DNA from: UMGS1590 sp036303105
Lineage (GTDB): Bacteria; Bacillota; Peptococcia; Peptococcales; Peptococcaceae
Reading direction: 5' to 3'
Assembly (NCBI GenBank): GCA_036303105.1
Contig: JAXJBF010000116.1
Span: 1 to 47,148 of the forward strand
DNA: 47,148 nucleotides
Shown piece after piece: positions 8,208-16,530 of this stretch. Each line of letters begins with the position of its first letter. The first letter of the stretch is position 1. The notes beneath the pieces are model-generated. The model did not search any database, was not told the origin of the DNA, and saw only the letters and a list, made by a program, of their open reading frames with translations. The translations under genes were made by a program, and so were the position numbers.

Positions 8208-9677
8208 GTGTCTTTTCGCGTTGGAAAGGATGGGGTCCAAGTGGACCTAAGACAGGAAAAAAAGGAATGGTTTGGCAATATAAAGGGCGATGTGTTGGCT
8301 GGAATGGTGTCATCCTTTGCCATCATTCCAGAAGTGATTGGATTTTGTATTGTGGCAGGAATCAGTCCAATGATGGGGTTGTACGCATCCATTTGGCTGA
8401 CGGTACTGATGGCTTTTCTTGGTGGGCGCCCAGCCATGATCTCAGCAGCCGCAGGTTCGATGGCGCTGATTATTGTCAGTCTTGTAAGAGATTATGGGCC
8501 GGAGTATTTGATGTTTGCAACCATTCTCTGTGGTTTGATCATGTTCTTTCTTGGCTTGCTAAAAGTTGGAAATCTGTTAAAATACATTCCTCACAGTGTG
8601 CAAATCGGTTTTGTAGATGCTCTGGCCATTTTAATATTTATGTCCCAATTGGGAAATTTCAGCGGGGAAAGCTGGCCAATGTTTGCGCTGGTGGCACTGG
8701 GAATCGCCATCATCTACCTATTTCCACGTATTACACAGGCGGTTCCATCTACACTGGTAGCCGTTGTTGTCGTCACCGCAATAGCGATAATTTTTGATGC
8801 ACCAGTGAGAACCATTGGTGACATGGGCGCCATCACAGCAGCTCTGCCGGCGTTCCATGTACCGGATGTGCCGCTTTCTGCAGAGACGTTTAAAATTGTT
8901 CTGCCATACTCCATTTCCATGGCCCTAGTGGGATTGGTGGAAACGCTTCTTACTTCACAGGTGATTGATGAAATGACGGACAGCGAAGGCAATCGCAACC
9001 GTGAATGTCGAGGCTTGGGGATTGCCAACGTAGTGTCGGGACTGTTTAGTGGTACTTGTGGATGCGCCATGATAGGTCAGGCCATCGTTAATGTCAACTC
9101 AGGCGGCCGAGGCAGATTGTCAAATTTTGTTTCGGGTTCGTTTTTGCTGGTGCTGATCTTTCTATTAAAAGATGTTTTAGTACAAATTCCATTGGCGGCG
9201 CTGGTGGCTGTGATGATTACTGTTTCGATTTCAACCTTTGATTTTGAATCATTTTTTCAGCTGCCAAAAATGCCAAAGAGCGATGCTGTCGTTATCGTTG
9301 TGGTGGTCATGATTGTTGTAGCAACGAATAATCTTGCTTATGGCGTCGTGGCAGGGGTTGTGTTGACAGTCATCTCCTTTGCTGTAAAAATGTCGAATTT
9401 AGAGATAACTATCAGGGCAGAAAGGAATGCCAAAGTCTATTATATAAAAGGTTGTCTTTTCTTTGCATCTACTGAGCCGTTGTTTCATGCATTTAATTTT
9501 CATGATGATGCAGCGATTGTCATTATTGATTTCTCGAAGGCGCGAATCTTGGATGAATCAGCGGCTTCCAGTTTGAAAAAGATCATTGAACGCCTCGAGG
9601 AAAACGGAACGAAAGTACAAACACGAGGTGCTGATGAAAAGAGCCGTGCTCTGGTGTATAAATTGTACGGTTTATAA
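8208..9677 (+). CDS. SulP/SLC26 family anion transporter with STAS domain
   Basis: Predicted inner-membrane anion transporter of about 489 residues (sulfate, bicarbonate or another anion). The N-terminal part has the family features: a cytoplasmic start, then DVLAGMVSSFAIIPEVIGFCIVAG, the glycine-rich repeat regions, and about 10-14 hydrophobic segments to residue 395. Residues about 405-489 are a STAS domain (AAIVIIDFSKARILDESAAS), which regulates transport in this family. Two GTG starts are possible: 8208, preceded by CAGAGGTG, and 8241, preceded by AAAGGATGGGG. I report the longer form. A terminator follows. The actual anion cannot be told. Confidence 0.9.
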   Translation: MSFRVGKDGVQVDLRQEKKEWFGNIKGDVLAGMVSSFAIIPEVIGFCIVAGISPMMGLYASIWLTVLMAFLGGRPAMISAAAGSMALIIVSLVRDYGPEYLMFATILCGLIMFFLGLLKVGNLLKYIPHSVQIGFVDALAILIFMSQLGNFSGESWPMFALVALGIAIIYLFPRITQAVPSTLVAVVVVTAIAIIFDAPVRTIGDMGAITAALPAFHVPDVPLSAETFKIVLPYSISMALVGLVETLLTSQVIDEMTDSEGNRNRECRGLGIANVVSGLFSGTCGCAMIGQAIVNVNSGGRGRLSNFVSGSFLLVLIFLLKDVLVQIPLAALVAVMITVSISTFDFESFFQLPKMPKSDAVVIVVVVMIVVATNNLAYGVVAGVVLTVISFAVKMSNLEITIRAERNAKVYYIKGCLFFASTEPLFHAFNFHDDAAIVIIDFSKARILDESAASSLKKIIERLEENGTKVQTRGADEKSRALVYKLYGL

Positions 9678-9683
9678 ATGAAC

Positions 9684-9723
9684 AGCAGCCAATTTCTGGG
9701 GACGGAGATTGGCTGCTTTTTCA
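9684..9723 (+). terminator. Terminator of the SulP gene
   Basis: A 10-bp perfect stem (9684-9693 with 9708-9717), a 14-nt loop and a T-run. Confidence 0.88.
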
Positions 9724-9753
9724 TTCTTTTCAAAAGGATCTTATTTGGATGTA

Positions 9754-9782
9754 TTGCATCCTCACGGTATATTGATTATGAT
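9754..9782 (+). promoter_or_regulatory. Promoter of the LysR-type regulator gene
   Basis: TTGCAT (9754-9759), 17-bp spacer, TATGAT (9777-9782). It leaves a leader of about 65 nt. Confidence 0.5.
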
Positions 9783-9855
9783 ATAGTTGTAATTGATAAA
9801 GGAGACTATCCCGTTGGCATCAGCGATAGAATAAATTGTGGATGGGTGAGGATTT

Positions 9856-10797
9856 ATGAAAATAGAATATGTAAAATATTTTATTGAAGTCGTTAAAGCG
9901 GGCTCTATCACAAAAGCAAGCGCAAATATTCATATTGCTCAACAAACCCTAAGTGCGGCCATGTCTTCTTTAGAACATGAATATGGACTTAAATTGCTTG
10001 AGCGCACAAATAGAGGCATTCAGTTAACGAAGCACGGTCATATTTTTTATCAGGAATTTTCTAAGGTCTTGCATCACTTGGAGTATTTAGAAGAATATGC
10101 TACAGAAAATCTTGCGCTTACTGCTCAAGACATAAAGGGATCTATAAATATCTTATGTACACCAATTTTTTCTCAAACAGTCTTTTATTATTTTATTAAG
10201 AGCTTTCAAGAAAAATATCCTAAAGTAAATATCAATTTATTTGAAAAATCTCCATCCGAATGCTTAGAAAAATTGCAAAGTGTTGAAGAACAGGATGTTG
10301 ACTTGATCATGATGAACGTTGGCGAACAGCTTTACCATGAGAATATACTTGCAAAAGCTAGAAAAGAAATGAACGTTCAGATAGAGACTATTTTTAAAGA
10401 AGAGGTTGTCGCTCTTGTTGGGAAAAAATCTGATTTTGCGAAGAAAAATTATTTGAGCAAAAAGGACCTTCAGGGCAAAACTGTTGTTTTCTATAAAAAT
10501 GAAATGGGTGATGAAAACTGGATTATTCCTAGTTTGGAAGAGTCTGGTTTTAATTTAGAAAAATGTATTTATACAGGCAGCATGGTGGTTTATGGTAGGA
10601 TGCTGGCAACTGAGAATGCCATCAGTTTCTTTGGAAAAAAACATTTTACAGAGAGATTTCCATATTATACCGAACTGGATTATGTAAAATTAAAAGATAA
10701 GATCAATCAATATGTTGTGTTGGCGTATAAAAAGGATGGCAACAATGAAAAAAAGTATGTGAAGGATTTTTTAGAAATTATAAGGTCTTACTACTAA
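9856..10797 (+). CDS. LysR-family transcriptional regulator
   Basis: Transcription factor of 313 residues. Residues 1-60 form the winged helix-turn-helix (YFIEVVKAGSITKASANIHI, then QQTLSAAMSSLEHEYGLKLLER), followed by a linker helix and a periplasmic-binding-protein-like effector domain from about residue 90. The gene is clearly richer in A and T than the cell wall genes in this window, with many AAA and TTT codons, which suggests separate ancestry. It is convergent with the DASS transporter gene and shares a bidirectional terminator with it. The most likely target is the phosphodiesterase-transporter pair or its own promoter, but this is inference from position only. Confidence 0.9.
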   Translation: MKIEYVKYFIEVVKAGSITKASANIHIAQQTLSAAMSSLEHEYGLKLLERTNRGIQLTKHGHIFYQEFSKVLHHLEYLEEYATENLALTAQDIKGSINILCTPIFSQTVFYYFIKSFQEKYPKVNINLFEKSPSECLEKLQSVEEQDVDLIMMNVGEQLYHENILAKARKEMNVQIETIFKEEVVALVGKKSDFAKKNYLSKKDLQGKTVVFYKNEMGDENWIIPSLEESGFNLEKCIYTGSMVVYGRMLATENAISFFGKKHFTERFPYYTELDYVKLKDKINQYVVLAYKKDGNNEKKYVKDFLEIIRSYY

Positions 10798-10798
10798 T

Positions 10799-10833
10799 AA
10801 AAAACTTTCCCAAATTCATGGGAAAGTTTTTTA
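10799..10833. terminator. Bidirectional terminator between LysR gene and DASS transporter gene
   Basis: A 12-bp perfect stem (10801-10812 with 10819-10830), a 6-nt loop, and A- and T-runs on either side. It serves two convergent genes 38 bp apart. Confidence 0.92.
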
Positions 10834-10835
10834 TT

Positions 10836-12269
10836 TTATACAATAATAGACATCAAGCCATAGCCAAGCGTGGAAATGATGACGATGGCGATGAGTACAA
10901 TCGGGATGCTGGTTTTATAGATGTCTTGCAACGTACACCATTCTTTATTGGCATGTAATAAAGCCGATGCCGGACAAGCTGCTGGTGTGAGCAGGGCAAG
11001 GTGAATGCACATAACCATAGGAATAACAATGGTCAATGCATTGATACCGCTGGACTGAGCAAATTGCAAAATAAGCGGAAGGAACATGATCCCGGTTACT
11101 GCATTGTTGCAGAAATTGGTGATAATCGTGGAGAGTAAAAAGACCAAGAATGAAAAAATGAACAGGGAGTTGAGGGTCAAAATACCATGCATTTTTTCGA
11201 GCAGAAATTGAGTGACGCCGCTTTCTTCAGCGCTCAACAGGCTTGAGACTGGCATAACGACAGCGGTAAGAATAACCACTTCCCAATTGATCGCCGAGGC
11301 ATCTTTTTGAAATTCAAGAAGACGTTGGCCATCAACCTTGATCCAGGACATTAAGACGACCATTAAAATGGTTATGCCGCAGGCGCCAAGGCTTTTTAAA
11401 TATGAAGATACGATCAGATCCGCAGGGAGAATGCTTGGCAGCAACATAAGCAGAACAAATAGACCGACAACAAAACTCACAACTTTTTGCTGTTTGGTCA
11501 TCGTGGTTTTTCCCTGCGAGAATAATTTTTCAACGTCCAATTTTATGAGGGCAGAAACGTTGATTCTGAAAATGTATTTACACAATAAAATGTAGGCAAT
11601 GATAATCACAAACGCGATTGGGAAATAGAAAATAATGTACGTTAGATAGTTGATGGCTACTCCGGTCATATTGGTGTAGGCACCAAGGACGACAAGCGGA
11701 ACAACCTGCCATGGGAGTGCACCAAAACCAAGTAGAGCCGCCAACATGATTCCGATGGTCATTACCGTTGGATAAGGAGATTTTGGTTTGATTTGTAATT
11801 GTTCAGAAACGCTGTAGATGATCGACCAACATAACAGCACACTGGCTACAGGAGAAACAAACGCACCGAGAAGAAATGAGACAAAAAGTAAGATGCTGGA
11901 AAACAACCAAGGCTTTCCTTGTAGAAATTTTTTGGAAAGAAGTGTTGCACTGATATAACTACTGAGTTGACTTTTGTCAATAATGGCAATGATAAAGAAA
12001 ATCATCAACACCATAATGGTAACATCGCTGCCGAAGCCTTTCGCCATAACATCGACGATGGTCATGGTTTTAGTCAGAATGAGCGCAACCATACCCAATA
12101 AAGATGCCCAAACAATTTCTGAGAACGTCCATCCGTACAATAAACCAAGAAAAATACCAACAACATTCATGCCTGTCTCTGTTAATGGAGGAATTGTAGG
12201 AAGGAGTCCAAAGCCAAACATAATGATCAGCGTGACAGCAATATGAATATAAAACGTATTTTTTTTCAT
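10836..12269 (-). CDS. DASS/SLC13-type anion symporter
   Basis: Predicted secondary transporter of 477 residues for a di- or tricarboxylate or other organic anion. It is hydrophobic throughout, with about 11-12 membrane segments. The late part has the pattern NNAVTGIMFLPLILQF and LLTPAACPASALLHANKEW, like the substrate and sodium-binding hairpin regions of the divalent anion:sodium symporter superfamily. The ATG at 12269 has a GGAGGT ribosome binding site (12273-12279); a TTG start at 12296 would lie inside the upstream hairpin and is rejected. The gene follows the phosphodiesterase gene with a terminator-like hairpin in between. The substrate is unknown; a sulfo- or phospho-compound is possible given the neighbour. 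Confidence 0.82.
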   Translation of the reverse strand: MKKNTFYIHIAVTLIIMFGFGLLPTIPPLTETGMNVVGIFLGLLYGWTFSEIVWASLLGMVALILTKTMTIVDVMAKGFGSDVTIMVLMIFFIIAIIDKSQLSSYISATLLSKKFLQGKPWLFSSILLFVSFLLGAFVSPVASVLLCWSIIYSVSEQLQIKPKSPYPTVMTIGIMLAALLGFGALPWQVVPLVVLGAYTNMTGVAINYLTYIIFYFPIAFVIIIAYILLCKYIFRINVSALIKLDVEKLFSQGKTTMTKQQKVVSFVVGLFVLLMLLPSILPADLIVSSYLKSLGACGITILMVVLMSWIKVDGQRLLEFQKDASAINWEVVILTAVVMPVSSLLSAEESGVTQFLLEKMHGILTLNSLFIFSFLVFLLSTIITNFCNNAVTGIMFLPLILQFAQSSGINALTIVIPMVMCIHLALLTPAACPASALLHANKEWCTLQDIYKTSIPIVLIAIVIISTLGYGLMSIIV

Positions 12270-12279
12270 AAGTACCTCC

Positions 12280-12317
12280 AAAAAACATGGCAACATATTT
12301 TAGATATGTTGCCATGT
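12280..12317 (-). terminator. Hairpin between phosphodiesterase and transporter genes: terminator or attenuator
   Basis: A perfect 14-bp stem (12285-12298 with 12304-12317) and a 5-nt loop. On the minus strand a run of six T follows at once, and the next bases are the GGAGGT ribosome binding site of the transporter gene. It probably limits read-through into the transporter gene and could also affect access to its ribosome binding site. Confidence 0.85.
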
Positions 12318-12334
12318 CTGTCAGTCCATCGTGT

Positions 12335-14347
12335 TTAGTCTTCGAATATCTGGAAAATGGTGCCGCCTTCACACTGCTGTGGTGGTCGCAGCCCCAGCAA
12401 AGATGTGACGGTTGGTGCAAAGTCGATCTGTTGGATCACTCTTTCAATGGTCATCCCTTGTTTGATGCCCTTACCGGCTGCAACAAAAATAGGGGAAGAG
12501 CTGCTTTCTTCTTGTGCGAAAGCGGTAGAGAGTACATCGCCGTGAATGCGCGTATGGTTTTCTTCTGTGAAATAAACAATATCCCCTGATTCAGGACCGC
12601 TCATACCAAGAATTTGTGCGTCGCGATTGCGCATTGCCAGAGAAATAATGCGCTTTCCATTCAGACGGTATTGATAAAGATCGTCAATAATTTGACGTTC
12701 TAATTCATACTTGTCTTCTGGGTCGACGATACCGGTGGCGTTACGCCCTTTTAAATTAATGAAAATATGATTGCCGCGGTTGGCAACGGCTTTTGTTTGT
12801 TCCCAATCAATTTCTTTGATTTCATTTCCATTGGCGTCTTTCTTCAGTACTGTATACCCCAGTTCTTTCATAACACCAATATTGACGCCAAATGGATCGC
12901 CAATGAGAGGTACTTCTTCGGAAGAAATGACCAAGCCATGGTCGGATACAATGAAGATGGTCCAACCTTCATCTAAATATGGAAGGAATTCTCCGAGGTA
13001 ATCGTCGGTTTGAATATAAACCTGTTCCCATGCTTTTTGGTAGCGATCGAGATTTGGATTATCGTGTCCTTCAATTTCTGTGCAATGATGAAGAATGCTG
13101 TGGGCGATGGCATCAACGTGATGAACATGGGAAACAACGACTTCGATGCCATATTTTTGGATCAAATGTTTGATCGAGTCTGCCTGCCAATGTGTATAGA
13201 AGGACCAGGTAGGCAACAGAAGTTTTTCAACAAATTCGATGTTGTTGCCGCCTGTTGGGGAGGCAGATGGCACAGGGCCGACATTTTCAAAAATATCATG
13301 ATAGATTTCTGTTGGGTGGAATAAGGTGTCGTTTGTGACATCAAGAGCAGCACCGGCCCAAACATTGATTTCGGAGCCATCTTCGGCAAGTTTCAAAAGA
13401 CAGTAATGCCGTGTTACATCGTGAATGTGATCGTTGACTTTTATGGTTTCTTTAATGTTGAAGACAACGTCGTCGTTGTAGAGCTCAACGATCGGCGTTT
13501 GATCCTTTTTGCTCTGATAAATAGAAACCTTGTCATATTTTCCTTCGGCGTTTTTGAAAATTAAGCCAGGACGTCGTTCAAGACCATTGCTTACAACCAT
13601 GGAAAATTCAAGTGTGTCTTCTGGTAATTCTTGTGCCCAACCTTTTGCTGGTTTGATTGGGGAGCGGGAGATATCAAAACGAATGACGGAAACGGCCATG
13701 TCACCATCCTCATGGGACAGCATGATGTTTTTAACGTGTTTAGAGCCTTGCAATACGCTGTCTAATGCACCAGCCTCTTCAGTATCGTTTTCGTCAAACA
13801 AATCATCGATAATACAACCTGCACCAGAGGTAACTGGGGCTTTTGGCTTATAATCAACGGCAGTTATTTTATTAGAAGCGACGAAAAGTTTTTCACCTTC
13901 AACAGCACTCCCACCGTAAACATGGGCTGGCTGTGTCCCATCAACGACAAATAAGTTCTCACTATTGTTGGTTGGAGGCCAGGAGCTGCCAGGCCAGTGC
14001 CACACCAAAGTTTTTTTGTTTCCGTCGAGCGAGGTGATGTCCCAGAGGCGTTCTGCCTTGCAGTCGTTTGAGTTTAAAGAATAAATCATGGTATCGAGTG
14101 ATTCTGGATCCTGATTCCAAAAACAGGTGATGCCATGGGTGCTTGGATAAGCACCTGTAGCAAGCGTTGTCCACATAGGAGGAGTTACTGTTGGATGATT
14201 GCCTAAGAGACTTAAATCTTCCTTTGCAGCGCCGCGTTCAACAAATTTTTTCAAGTTTGGCATCTTTCCCTGCTTCATATAAGAGGAAGCTTTTTTGGGA
14301 TCCATCCCGTCGACGCCAAGAATCAGTACTTTATCTGCTTTTACCAT
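12335..14347 (-). CDS. Type I phosphodiesterase/nucleotide pyrophosphatase (alkaline phosphatase superfamily)
   Basis: Metal-dependent phosphoesterase or sulfoesterase of 670 residues. The N-terminus ILGVDGMDP carries the first metal-binding Asp (Asp13). The stretch PTVTPPMWTTLATGAYPS holds the threonine nucleophile (Thr60 or Thr61). Later metal ligands are in HHVDAIAHS, VSDHG and near NRGNHIF, in the usual order for the superfamily. No signal peptide is seen, so it should act in the cytoplasm. A middle region of about residues 180-400 has no recognised motif and may be the insertion that sets substrate choice. AAAGGA precedes the ATG. It is the first gene of a likely pair with the DASS transporter. 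The substrate is unknown. Confidence 0.87.
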   Translation of the reverse strand: MVKADKVLILGVDGMDPKKASSYMKQGKMPNLKKFVERGAAKEDLSLLGNHPTVTPPMWTTLATGAYPSTHGITCFWNQDPESLDTMIYSLNSNDCKAERLWDITSLDGNKKTLVWHWPGSSWPPTNNSENLFVVDGTQPAHVYGGSAVEGEKLFVASNKITAVDYKPKAPVTSGAGCIIDDLFDENDTEEAGALDSVLQGSKHVKNIMLSHEDGDMAVSVIRFDISRSPIKPAKGWAQELPEDTLEFSMVVSNGLERRPGLIFKNAEGKYDKVSIYQSKKDQTPIVELYNDDVVFNIKETIKVNDHIHDVTRHYCLLKLAEDGSEINVWAGAALDVTNDTLFHPTEIYHDIFENVGPVPSASPTGGNNIEFVEKLLLPTWSFYTHWQADSIKHLIQKYGIEVVVSHVHHVDAIAHSILHHCTEIEGHDNPNLDRYQKAWEQVYIQTDDYLGEFLPYLDEGWTIFIVSDHGLVISSEEVPLIGDPFGVNIGVMKELGYTVLKKDANGNEIKEIDWEQTKAVANRGNHIFINLKGRNATGIVDPEDKYELERQIIDDLYQYRLNGKRIISLAMRNRDAQILGMSGPESGDIVYFTEENHTRIHGDVLSTAFAQEESSSSPIFVAAGKGIKQGMTIERVIQQIDFAPTVTSLLGLRPPQQCEGGTIFQIFED

Positions 14348-14396
14348 ATCGCATCCATCCTTTCAAAATAATTGGTAATGAGATTTATCAATAAAT

Positions 14397-14426
14397 ATTA
14401 TATGATGGCGTTGAGAAAACCGTTAA
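14397..14426 (-). promoter_or_regulatory. Promoter of the phosphodiesterase gene
   Basis: On the minus strand TTAACG (14421-14426), 18-bp spacer, perfect TATAAT (14397-14402), about 50 nt upstream of the start codon. Confidence 0.55.
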
Positions 14427-14542
14427 CAGTATTAATTGGTCAAAGTGTTCTGCTACCAGAAAAAATGGTGATTACATTAAAAGTCATTATTGAACAAGCT
14501 GGATGAAAAAAGATTAGTTTATAACGAGGATGTTTAGATGGC

Positions 14543-14571
14543 TTGCAACTTGAAAGTCTATCAGGTAAGAT
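14543..14571 (+). promoter_or_regulatory. Promoter of prfA
   Basis: TTGCAA (14543-14548), exactly 17 bp, TAAGAT (14566-14571). It is 58 nt upstream of the prfA start and divergent from the phosphodiesterase promoter. Confidence 0.5.
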
Positions 14572-14629
14572 AAGTATATGTCCGGGCGGTGTCCGGCCTT
14601 TTTTCCGTGAAAGAAAGGAGCATTTGAAA

Positions 14630-15712
14630 ATGTTAGATAAGCTTCAAAACTTAGACGATAAATATGAAGAACTTGGTCGCATGCTTGCAGATCCTGAGGT
14701 GTTAGGCAATCCTGAAGAACTGAGAAAAACAGCGAAAGCACGTGCTGATCTTGAGGACGTGGTCATGGCATGGCGCGACTATAAAAAATCTTCCGAGGAG
14801 TTGGAAGAGGCCAAGATGATGCTTGGTGAAGATCTCGACGATGAGATGTCACAAATGGTTAAGGAAGAGATCAAGATGCTGAGCACGAAAGTTGAGGAAC
14901 TGGAGCATCAGATCAATGTGTTGCTGTTGCCAAAAGATCCGAACGATGAACGCAATGTTATTGTGGAAGTGCGCGCTGGCACGGGTGGTGATGAAGCAGC
15001 GCTCTTTGCTGCTGATCTCTATAAAATGTATGTGCGCTACGCTGAAAAGCAGGGATGGAAAGTGGATGTGATGAATTCCAACGAGACCGATGGTGGTGGC
15101 TACAAGGAAGTAACCTTCATGATCATTGGCAAAGGCGCATACAGTAAGCTCAAATTTGAAAGCGGTGTGCATCGTGTGCAGCGCGTACCGGCCACTGAAG
15201 CTTCTGGACGTATCCATACTTCTGCAGCAACAGTGGCGGTGCTGCCAGAAGCTGATGATGTGGAAGTTCATATCGAACCGAAGGATTTGCGCATCGATGT
15301 GTTCTGCTCTAGTGGCCCTGGTGGACAGTCGGTTAACACGACAAAATCTGCTGCACGCGTGACACACATTCCAACAGGCTTGGTCGTCAGCTGTCAGGAT
15401 GAAAAGTCTCAGCAGATGAATAAAGAAAAAGCCATTAAGGTATTGAAGAGCCGCCTTTATGAAAAAATGATGGAAGAACAACATGGTGAGGAAGCGGCAC
15501 TGCGTCGTTCCATGATCGGCAGCGGCGATCGCAGCGAACGCATTCGTACTTACAATTTCCCACAGGGACGTATTACGGATCACCGTATCAACCTAACAAC
15601 CCATCGCTTAGAACAGACACTGATGGGGGATCTCGATGAACTCATCGAAGCCTTGGTCAGCACCGATCAAGCACGTAAACTGAAACAAGCTGCGGAAGAG
15701 GTTGAAGCATGA
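14630..15712 (+). CDS. prfA: Peptide chain release factor 1
   Basis: Release factor of 360 residues that terminates translation at UAA and UAG. The codon-recognition tripeptide PAT is at residues 187-189, which marks RF1 rather than RF2 (SPF). The catalytic GGQ is at 231-233 inside SSGPGGQSVNTT. The length equals the family norm. The ATG at 14630 follows AAAGGAG, whereas earlier in-frame codons lie in the promoter. The stop overlaps the prmC start by 4 nt (ATGA), so the modifying enzyme is translationally coupled to its substrate. Confidence 0.98.
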   Translation: MLDKLQNLDDKYEELGRMLADPEVLGNPEELRKTAKARADLEDVVMAWRDYKKSSEELEEAKMMLGEDLDDEMSQMVKEEIKMLSTKVEELEHQINVLLLPKDPNDERNVIVEVRAGTGGDEAALFAADLYKMYVRYAEKQGWKVDVMNSNETDGGGYKEVTFMIIGKGAYSKLKFESGVHRVQRVPATEASGRIHTSAATVAVLPEADDVEVHIEPKDLRIDVFCSSGPGGQSVNTTKSAARVTHIPTGLVVSCQDEKSQQMNKEKAIKVLKSRLYEKMMEEQHGEEAALRRSMIGSGDRSERIRTYNFPQGRITDHRINLTTHRLEQTLMGDLDELIEALVSTDQARKLKQAAEEVEA

Positions 15713-16530
15713 CTTTGAGAGAATGGCTCCAGACAAGCAGAGCGCGTCTGCCGCATATGACGCGTTTTGATCTGGAAAGGCTTTTGGCTGAACGTGTCAA
15801 TATGGGGCGTGCCCATCTTTTGGCGCATTTGGAAGACCCATTGCCAGAAGCTGCTGCAATGCAGTTGTCAGCGGATGTGGAAGCATTGGAAAATCATGTG
15901 CCACTGCAATATGTGCTGGGCTATGCCTATTTCATGGACGCAGTTTATGAAGTCAATGAAGATGTGCTGATTCCACGATTTGATACTGAATATTTGGTGC
16001 AAGCGGTATTAGATCGTGTAGAGAAAAAAGAGGCTAAAGTGTTGGACCTTTGTACAGGCAGCGGCATTATTGCAATTTCATTGGCCCGTGCGCGAGCAGC
16101 CTGGCAGGTGGCGGCTTCGGATATTTCTGATGCTGCGTTGAACGTGGCAAAACGCAATGGCGTACGTTTAGCAACAGACATCGACTGGCGTTTGGGCGAT
16201 CTTTTTACGCCTTGGCAGGGACGACGTTTTGATGTCATTGTGGCCAATCCGCCTTATATCAGTCATGAAGAATATGTTGATCTTTCAGCTGAAGTGCATC
16301 AGGAACCACGCAGTGCTTTGGTTGCGGCGCATGATGGCCTTATTTTTTATGAACGTTTGACAAAAGAAGCAGGATGTTATCTTCTCCCAGGTGGCTGGTT
16401 GGCGGTAGAGATTGGCTGGCAGCAGGGAGAAGAGGTGCAGAATTTATTCCTTCAACATGGGTTTAAGGAGGTGGCATGTCTAACCGACGGTCAGGGACTT
16501 GATCGCGTGGTGGTTGGACATCTGGTATGA
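15709..16530 (+). CDS. prmC: Release factor glutamine N5-methyltransferase
   Basis: SAM-dependent enzyme of 273 residues that methylates the glutamine of the GGQ motif in release factors. It has an N-terminal helical domain, the PLQYVLG segment, the SAM-binding motif VLDLCTGSGIIAIS (residues 111-124) and the catalytic NPPY (180-183), which holds the glutamine side chain. The usual PRPET before the SAM site is PRFDTE here, a mild variation. It overlaps prfA and the following MFS gene by 4 nt each. Confidence 0.96.
   Translation: MTLREWLQTSRARLPHMTRFDLERLLAERVNMGRAHLLAHLEDPLPEAAAMQLSADVEALENHVPLQYVLGYAYFMDAVYEVNEDVLIPRFDTEYLVQAVLDRVEKKEAKVLDLCTGSGIIAISLARARAAWQVAASDISDAALNVAKRNGVRLATDIDWRLGDLFTPWQGRRFDVIVANPPYISHEEYVDLSAEVHQEPRSALVAAHDGLIFYERLTKEAGCYLLPGGWLAVEIGWQQGEEVQNLFLQHGFKEVACLTDGQGLDRVVVGHLV

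Noticed and set aside
9814..9834. A six-codon leader peptide (TTG start with AAAGGAG upstream) before the LysR gene
   Set aside because: Too short to judge, no regulatory hairpins follow, and the amino acids show no repeated codon bias of an attenuator.
14582..14602. Hairpin and T-run (CCGG...CCGG then T6) in the prfA leader
   Set aside because: Only four bases can pair, so it does not form a credible terminator or riboswitch.
14849..15583. A 244-codon minus-strand frame inside prfA
   Set aside because: It is an antisense shadow of prfA, whose GGQ and PAT motifs are certain.
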